From an uncultured Clostridia bacterium (GTDB lineage: Bacteria > Bacillota > Clostridia > Saccharofermentanales > Saccharofermentanaceae): a DNA stretch of 10,994 bases. Position 1 is the stretch's first letter, and each line of letters opens with the position of its first letter. The stretch covers positions 1 to 10,994 of the forward strand of contig CALEFT010000043.1 in assembly GCA_937876985.1 (NCBI GenBank), given 5' to 3'. This document shows, in pieces, positions 7,431-10,994 of the stretch. The notes under the pieces were generated by a model, which had not been told where the DNA came from, made no database searches, and saw only the letters and a list, made by a program, of their open reading frames with translations. A program made the translations under genes and the position numbers.

Positions 7431-7446
7431 CGAAGGAGGGTGCAGT

Positions 7447-8340
7447 ATGGAACTATTAATTGTTGTGCTTTGCATAGTGATTGTTGTTCTAGCCTGCGCC
7501 CTTTTGGCGTATATGGTCGAGGTTTCTCGTATTCGTAGGCAGCTCAACGAGATTAAGACTACTGACATTAAGCCGAAGGTTCGTTCGAGCGTTGGCGTGT
7601 GCGACAAGCTCATTTTGCAGATTAACGACATGCTCTCTCACATTTCTGATGTCAAGGCGGATTATCAGGCCAAGAACCGCGCGATGAACCAGATGATGAC
7701 GAATATCTCGCACGACCTTAGGACGCCTCTTACTTCTGCGCTTGGCTACATTAACCTAATTCAGAACACTAAGATGAGTGAGGAAGAGAAGCTTCGTGAG
7801 CTTGGCGTCATCGAGAAGCGCCTGCTTCGTCTGGAAGAACTTATCAATTCTTTCTTCGAACTTACGCAAATCATATCAAGCGGCAAGCTCCCAGAACTAG
7901 TCGACGTAAACCTTGTTAGCGTTCTTGAAGAAGCGATGGTGCACTACTACGACGACTACACTTCTCGCTCTCGCAGCATCAATTTCCAGACCGATTCGCA
8001 CAAGATTTCTCTTGTTAGCAATCGCAATCTGCTGATGCGTATTTTTGATAATCTCATTGGGAACGCGCTTAAGCACGGCACTGGCGATCTTAATATCCAA
8101 GTCGACTCTAAGGCGAAAAGCGTCATCCTAATAAATAAGCTCGCTTCTACAGATTCCGACATCGACGTAAATCATGTTTTTGATGAATTCTATACAACCG
8201 ACATCTCTCGAACAAAAGGCAACACCGGCCTTGGACTAGCTATCGCGAAGCAGTTTACCGAGATGCTTGGCGGAGAAATCAAGGCATCTATTGAATATAC
8301 TAGCGAAGGCGAGATGTTCAAGATAGTTGTTAAACTCTAA
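7447..8340 (+). CDS. Sensor histidine kinase with minimal N-terminal membrane anchor
   Basis: This is a membrane-bound histidine kinase, 297 residues, and the probable partner of the response regulator at 3924. It has a single hydrophobic segment (2-23) and no extracellular sensing domain, so it probably senses through the membrane or through the ABC transporter. The HisKA domain has the H-box NISHDLRTPLTS with phosphoaccepting H89. The ATPase domain has N206 in the N-box (FDNLIGNALKHG), an F-box around FDEFYTTDISRT, and the glycine motif GNTGLGLAIAK (258-268). The D-box aspartate seems replaced by N230 (ILINKLAS), a degeneration I associate with kinases beside BcrAB/LanFEG-type transporters. 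AAGGAGGG (7433-7440) lies 6 bases before the ATG. Its codon use is rich in C-ending codons, like the regulator's and unlike the ABC genes in between. It ends 12 bases from the convergent gene. Confidence 0.93.
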   Translation: MELLIVVLCIVIVVLACALLAYMVEVSRIRRQLNEIKTTDIKPKVRSSVGVCDKLILQINDMLSHISDVKADYQAKNRAMNQMMTNISHDLRTPLTSALGYINLIQNTKMSEEEKLRELGVIEKRLLRLEELINSFFELTQIISSGKLPELVDVNLVSVLEEAMVHYYDDYTSRSRSINFQTDSHKISLVSNRNLLMRIFDNLIGNALKHGTGDLNIQVDSKAKSVILINKLASTDSDIDVNHVFDEFYTTDISRTKGNTGLGLAIAKQFTEMLGGEIKASIEYTSEGEMFKIVVKL

Positions 8341-8352
8341 TAAATCGTCGCG

Positions 8353-8670
8353 TTATAGGTCAATAAATGCTTCGCGTACATCGCTTAGCAGATTATAAAG
8401 TCCATCCTCGGACAAAACTCCGCGCTTTAGGTCTTCTGGCAAAAGCCCAGCCTCGTCGGCACCAAAGTCATCTTTCCAAGCCTTGCTTGTAAGATAAATA
8501 TCGAGCTTATAATATAATTCTTTTGCTACTGCCATGAACACTTCATCGCCTATAACATTCGAATTCTTCTCGTATTCATGCAGCATAGCGATAAGAAGGT
8601 CGTAAGAAGTCTCCATGTGCTTAATTCTATATATTCTACCAATTTGGTCATAGTCGTTAATCTTTCCCAT
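8353..8670 (-). CDS. Small DUF4298-like protein of unknown function
   Basis: This is a 105-residue soluble protein of unknown function, with no signal peptide or membrane segment. It resembles DUF4298 proteins: an N-terminal R-I-x-R-I-K-x-M-E helix, a middle helical region, then a strongly conserved-looking block WKDDFGADEAGLLPEDLKR followed by GVLSEDGLYNLL near the C-terminus. The family assignment comes from that block and is from memory. The start is ambiguous: ATG at 8670 gives 105 residues, whereas a GTG at 8688 adds six residues (MTRTRR) but overlaps its own GGAG. I prefer the ATG because family members start close to the RIxRIK helix. It is convergent with the histidine kinase, 12 bases apart with no terminator between, so the two transcripts probably overlap. 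Confidence 0.75.
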   Translation of the reverse strand: MGKINDYDQIGRIYRIKHMETSYDLLIAMLHEYEKNSNVIGDEVFMAVAKELYYKLDIYLTSKAWKDDFGADEAGLLPEDLKRGVLSEDGLYNLLSDVREAFIDL

Positions 8671-8748
8671 TCTTCTCGTTCTTGTCACTCCAATATTCGA
8701 TTTATGTCACTAATAAAATTGTTGCTTTTGCTTAGCTTTGCAATATTA

Positions 8749-8776
8749 ATTATAGCAATGAAATCACTAATTTGAA
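8749..8776 (-). promoter_or_regulatory. Candidate promoter of the DUF4298-like gene
   Basis: On the minus strand TTCAAA (8776-8771) and TATAAT (8754-8749) are spaced 16 bases apart, about 80 bases before the ATG at 8670. The -10 is consensus; the -35 matches 4 of 6. Confidence 0.45.
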
Positions 8777-8803
8777 GCGATGCTTTTCGCGTTGGATTTG
8801 GCG

Positions 8804-8822
8804 ATTTTGCTAGAGGCAAAAT
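8804..8822. repeat. Inverted repeat next to the pit promoter
   Basis: ATTTTGC (8804-8810) and GCAAAAT (8816-8822) are perfect inverted copies around a 5-base loop, ending one base before the -35 box of the pit promoter. The position suits an operator. It also lies between the two diverging promoters. Confidence 0.4.
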
Positions 8823-8823
8823 A

Positions 8824-8853
8824 TTGACACGCTTTATCACACTAAAGTATAAT
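8824..8853 (+). promoter_or_regulatory. Strong sigma-A-type promoter of the pit leader
   Basis: TTGACA (8824-8829) and TATAAT (8848-8853), both perfect consensus, are spaced 18 bases apart. Transcription should begin near 8860, directly at the predicted riboswitch, leaving a leader of about 260 bases before the pit start codon. Confidence 0.85.
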
Positions 8854-8860
8854 TTGATTG

Positions 8861-9005
8861 GTAATAGGGAGTAGCTTGCGAGGCTATGTGAACTAGTACA
8901 AGTCTCGTAACATTTTCTCGTCAGGACAGAGTCGTCCGCTTGATGTCTACTAGAAGGTTCAAGGGTTCGTCTCTCGGGATTTGTTGTAAGGAGCAAGACT
9001 TTTAC
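8861..9005 (+). ncRNA. yybP-ykoY (Mn2+) riboswitch aptamer in the pit leader
   Basis: The conserved parts of the yybP-ykoY class are visible in order. The P1 5' strand GTAATAG (8861-8867) is followed by the L1 element GGAGTAGC (8868-8875). The L3 element TCGTCA (8918-8923) is followed by a GGAC/GTCC hairpin (8924-8937) and (C)CGCTT. Then come GCAAGA (8993-8998) and the P1 3' strand CTTTTAC (8999-9005), which pairs with GTAATAG except for one U-U mismatch. The arrangement 'P1-GGAGUAGC ... UCGUCA-hairpin-CCGGCUU ... AGCAAGA-P1' matches the aptamer as I know it from Lactococcus. The class binds Mn2+ between L1 and L3 and usually turns on Mn exporters. Some peripheral helices are not clearly assigned, and a covariance-model scan was not possible here. 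Confidence 0.78.
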
Positions 9006-9043
9006 TGCATAGGTGATTACAGTATTTGTCGTGGCTCTTTTTT
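8991..9043 (+). terminator. Riboswitch expression platform: intrinsic terminator sharing the P1 strand
   Basis: GAGC (8991-8994), GAC (8997-8999) and TACTG (9003-9007) pair with CAGTA (9020-9024), GTC (9028-9030) and GCTC (9034-9037). Internal loops lie between the paired blocks, and six T follow at 9038-9043. The 5' half contains the GCAAGA element and P1 3' strand of the aptamer, so aptamer and terminator exclude each other. This predicts that ligand binding prevents termination (an ON switch). Confidence 0.7.
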
Positions 9044-9122
9044 GTTGCAAGTAAAAGGCTCAGAAACCAATAAGTTCCAAGGCTAGTGTAATCTCCATGA
9101 ATGTTATAAGGAGGACAATAAA

Positions 9123-10181
9123 GTGGGTGGTGAACTTAACTTTATAGAGATGCTGAATCAGACTCTCGACAATCCAATGCTCCTAATCGCAGTCTTGTTG
9201 ACGCTCGGTGTTATTTTTGTAAACGGATGGACGGACGCACCTAATGCAATTGCGACCTGTGTATCCACAAGAAGTATCGAGGTAGGCAAGGCTATTTTTA
9301 TGGCTGCAGTTTTCAATTTCCTTGGTGTAATTGTGATGACAATGGTCAATGCTAGCGTTGCTTCTACCATAAAGAATATGGTGGATTTTGGTAACGATAG
9401 CAAAATTGCACTCATTGCTCTTGCTGCAGCTCTTGCCGCGATAGTGATATGGGCGGTTGGAGCTTGGTATTTCGGAATTCCGACATCGGAGAGCCACGCG
9501 CTCATCGCTGGTCTAACTGGTGCAGCAATCGCAGTAAACGGTGGCCTTTCCGGAATAAATGGAGCAGAATGGGTGAAGGTCCTTTATGGACTTGTACTGT
9601 CAACGGTTCTTGGATTTGGTACAGGATTTATTTTCACAAGAGTAATCAAGCTAGTGTTTAGCAAGGTAAAGAGGAAGACGGCGAATAGCTTTTTCGAGAA
9701 GGCTCAAGTTGCAGGCGGCGCGGCAATGGCTTTTATGCACGGAGCGCAGGACGGACAGAAGTTTATCGGAGTGCTGCTTCTAGGCTTCGTGTTGGCTTCT
9801 GGCGGAGAGCAGGGCGCGAAAACAGCAATCCCAATCTGGATGATGCTTTTGTGCTCAGTCTTGATGGGACTAGGAACCGCAGTAGGCGGCAAGAAAATCA
9901 TCAAATCAGTCGGCATGGACATGGTTAAGCTAGAAAAATACCAAGGCTTCTCGTCCGACATGGCGGCGGCGTTCTGCCTACTTCTATCAACGCTTTTTGG
10001 TATTCCAGTTTCCACAACTCACATGAAAACGACAGCCATCATGGGCGCAGGCGCAGAGAAGAGACTATCCGCAGTAAAGCTCGATGTGGTTAAGGATCTA
10101 GTTCTCACATGGGTATGCACCTTCCCAGGCTGTGGCCTAATCGGTTTTCTGATGGCAAAGCTCTTCTTAGTGCTTTTCTAA
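9123..10181 (+). CDS. PiT-family inorganic phosphate transporter
   Basis: This is a membrane phosphate (or metal-phosphate) symporter of the PiT family, 352 residues. The two inverted signature regions of the family are present: NGWTDAPNAIATCVSTRS near the N-terminus (D38, N41) and MHGAQDGQKFIG in the second half (H206, D210). A later GIPVSTTHMKTTAIMGAG matches the earlier GIPTSESHALIAGLTGA; these are the paired G-x-P-x-S-x-[ST]-H motifs. About ten hydrophobic segments can be seen. The start is a GTG fixed by a perfect AAGGAGG (9108-9114) 8 bases upstream; an in-frame ATG at 9150 has no such site. PiT proteins are known to carry phosphate as neutral complexes with divalent metals, which makes the Mn-type riboswitch in the leader relevant. 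The DUF47 gene follows after 48 bases. Confidence 0.93.
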   Translation: MGGELNFIEMLNQTLDNPMLLIAVLLTLGVIFVNGWTDAPNAIATCVSTRSIEVGKAIFMAAVFNFLGVIVMTMVNASVASTIKNMVDFGNDSKIALIALAAALAAIVIWAVGAWYFGIPTSESHALIAGLTGAAIAVNGGLSGINGAEWVKVLYGLVLSTVLGFGTGFIFTRVIKLVFSKVKRKTANSFFEKAQVAGGAAMAFMHGAQDGQKFIGVLLLGFVLASGGEQGAKTAIPIWMMLLCSVLMGLGTAVGGKKIIKSVGMDMVKLEKYQGFSSDMAAAFCLLLSTLFGIPVSTTHMKTTAIMGAGAEKRLSAVKLDVVKDLVLTWVCTFPGCGLIGFLMAKLFLVLF

Positions 10182-10191
10182 GGCGAAAAGC
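10172..10191 (+). repeat. Hairpin straddling the pit stop codon
   Basis: GCTTTTC (10172-10178) pairs perfectly with GAAAAGC (10185-10191) around TAAGGC, whose first three bases are the stop codon. No T-run follows, so it is not a classic terminator. It could tune the transporter-to-DUF47 ratio by mRNA processing or stability. Confidence 0.45.
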
Positions 10192-10229
10192 TCATTCAAG
10201 AAAAATACAAATTACGGAGGATAATTTTT

Positions 10230-10850
10230 ATGGCAAAGAAAAAGGACGATATTTTCTATAAGAATTTGGAGGAGTGTGTTTCCCTAGCAAGCGACGCTGT
10301 CGTTTTGGTGGAGGAATTCCTCGGCAGCTATAGCCGCGAGATTGTGCCTGAATATAGAAAGAAGATGCACGACCTCGAGAACAAGGCCGACGCGAAAAAG
10401 CATGAGCAAATGAAAGCAATAACAGAGTCTTTCATCACGCCAATCGAATGTGAGGACCTCGTAGCACTTAGCTCCTACATTGATGACATAGTAGATTCAA
10501 TCGAAGATATTATCATTCAAATCTACATTGCAGATGTAGCAGAAATTAGGCAAGATGTTCTCCCAATTATCGCAGTTTTGAAGGATGTCATCGCGAAGCT
10601 TTCCGAGTTAATGGTTGAGCTACCAGACTTCAAGAAAAGCAAGAAGATGCACGACATCATAATCGAAGTAAATGACCTAGAAGAGAAGGGCGATAAGCTT
10701 TATATCGAAGCAATGCGTACACTCTATCAAGAAAACGACATACGTATCGTGATGATTTGGAAGGATCTATACGAGTGTCTTGAGAACACAATCGACACAT
10801 GTGAGCATGTCGCTGACACAGTACATACAGTTGTTATGAAGAATCTATAA
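10230..10850 (+). CDS. DUF47 / PhoU-like accessory protein of the PiT transporter
   Basis: This is a cytoplasmic all-helical protein of 206 residues in the DUF47 (PhoU-related) family, which is commonly encoded beside PiT transporters and thought to regulate their activity. Family features: an N-terminal helix FYKNLEECVSLASDAV, then LENKADAKKHEQMKAI (a D-x-x-x-H metal-contact region) and ITPIECEDLVALSSYIDDIVD. A second half-repeat reads VNDLEEKGDKLYIEAM, again E-x-x-x-D-rich. The E/D/H pattern is like the metal clusters of PhoU proteins. GGAGG (10216-10220) lies 9 bases before the ATG. It sits 48 bases after pit and should be on the same riboswitch-controlled transcript. The length is normal for the family. 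Confidence 0.9.
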   Translation: MAKKKDDIFYKNLEECVSLASDAVVLVEEFLGSYSREIVPEYRKKMHDLENKADAKKHEQMKAITESFITPIECEDLVALSSYIDDIVDSIEDIIIQIYIADVAEIRQDVLPIIAVLKDVIAKLSELMVELPDFKKSKKMHDIIIEVNDLEEKGDKLYIEAMRTLYQENDIRIVMIWKDLYECLENTIDTCEHVADTVHTVVMKNL

Positions 10851-10904
10851 TTCTTATTTCTCCTATAATTCCTGCCTTCATACATGCTCTATTAAGGGTG
10901 ATTT

Positions 10905-10992
10905 GGTTATCAGCAGAAAGTTCACCCAGGAAGCCCTGGTTTGATGAACTTCTTGCTGAACTAGGGGTTATCAGCAGATAGTTCACCCAGGA
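10905..10992. repeat. 27-base direct repeat (period 61) with an inverted copy between; continues past window
   Basis: GGTTATCAGCAG at 10905-10916 and 10966-10977 begins two 27-base copies (10905-10931, 10966-10992) that differ at one base. The 34 bases between them hold an imperfect inverted copy: TCAGCA..AAGTTCA (10910-10924) pairs with TGAACTT..TGCTGA (10945-10959), and CCAGG (10926-10930) pairs with CCTGG (10935-10939) around AAGC. The result is a long hairpin followed by a fresh copy of its left arm. The period is not a multiple of three and stop codons interrupt, so it is unlikely to be coding. The window ends inside what may be a longer array. I see no clear terminator for the pit operon in 10851-10904. 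Confidence 0.7.
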
Positions 10993-10994
10993 GG

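Noticed and set aside
8950..8985. tRNA-like T-arm (GGTTCAAGGGTTCG)
   Set aside because: No cloverleaf, acceptor stem or anticodon arm can be built around it; the stretch belongs to the riboswitch leader.
8860..9045. T-box leader
   Set aside because: No GGUGG-ACCGCG-type T-box bulge or specifier loop, and the downstream genes are not amino-acid related.
9097..9147. Short ORF (MNVIRRTIKW...) overlapping the pit start
   Set aside because: It has no ribosome binding site of its own, and its codons contain the AGGAGG that serves the pit GTG start.
9158..9505. Minus-strand 104-115 residue ORFs inside the phosphate transporter gene
   Set aside because: They mirror hydrophobic codons of the real gene on the opposite strand and have no supporting start signals.
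10905..10994. CRISPR array start (27-base repeats, 34-base spacer)
   Set aside because: The period fits, but the only 'spacer' is an imperfect inverted copy of the repeat, and only two copies are visible. Downstream sequence could reopen this.

Overview
The window is AT-rich and has strong AGGAGG-type ribosome binding sites, an IS256-type insertion sequence end, a BcrA/lantibiotic-type ABC locus with its own two-component system, and a yybP-ykoY riboswitch. Together these suggest a low-GC Gram-positive bacterium (Bacillota, probably a Clostridia-type anaerobe). No marker gene fixes the taxon, so this is inference.

Layout. Positions 1-133 are the end of an IS256-family insertion sequence: the first 10 codons of its transposase on the minus strand, plus a terminal inverted repeat. 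A 251-base non-coding stretch follows (134-384), with an imperfect hairpin and a candidate promoter. Then come eight genes on the plus strand: trkA and trkH (potassium uptake), a flavodoxin-fold NAD(P)H oxidoreductase, an OmpR-type response regulator, an acidic lipoprotein, an ABC ATPase, an ABC-2 permease and a sensor histidine kinase. Gaps are 20-50 bases, except for 216 bases with repeats before the ABC pair. A small DUF4298-like gene lies convergently on the minus strand at 8353-8670. The 434 bases at 8689-9122 hold diverging promoters and a long structured leader. After it come a PiT-family phosphate transporter and its DUF47/PhoU-like partner. The last ~90 bases hold a 27-base direct repeat with an inverted copy between, cut by the window edge.

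How the genes fit. TrkA gates the TrkH channel. The response regulator, lipoprotein, ABC pair and kinase look like a self-regulated envelope-stress or antimicrobial-peptide detoxification module (BcrAB/LanFEG type), with the two-component genes at its outer edges. The pit-DUF47 pair forms a phosphate or metal-phosphate uptake unit.

Main discovery candidate. The pit leader carries the conserved parts of a yybP-ykoY (Mn2+) aptamer: GGGAGTAGC, TCGTCA, CCGCTT and AGCAAGAC, closed by a P1 helix. The 3' strand of P1 is shared with an intrinsic terminator. This predicts Mn2+-dependent control of a phosphate transporter, rather than of the usual Mn exporters.
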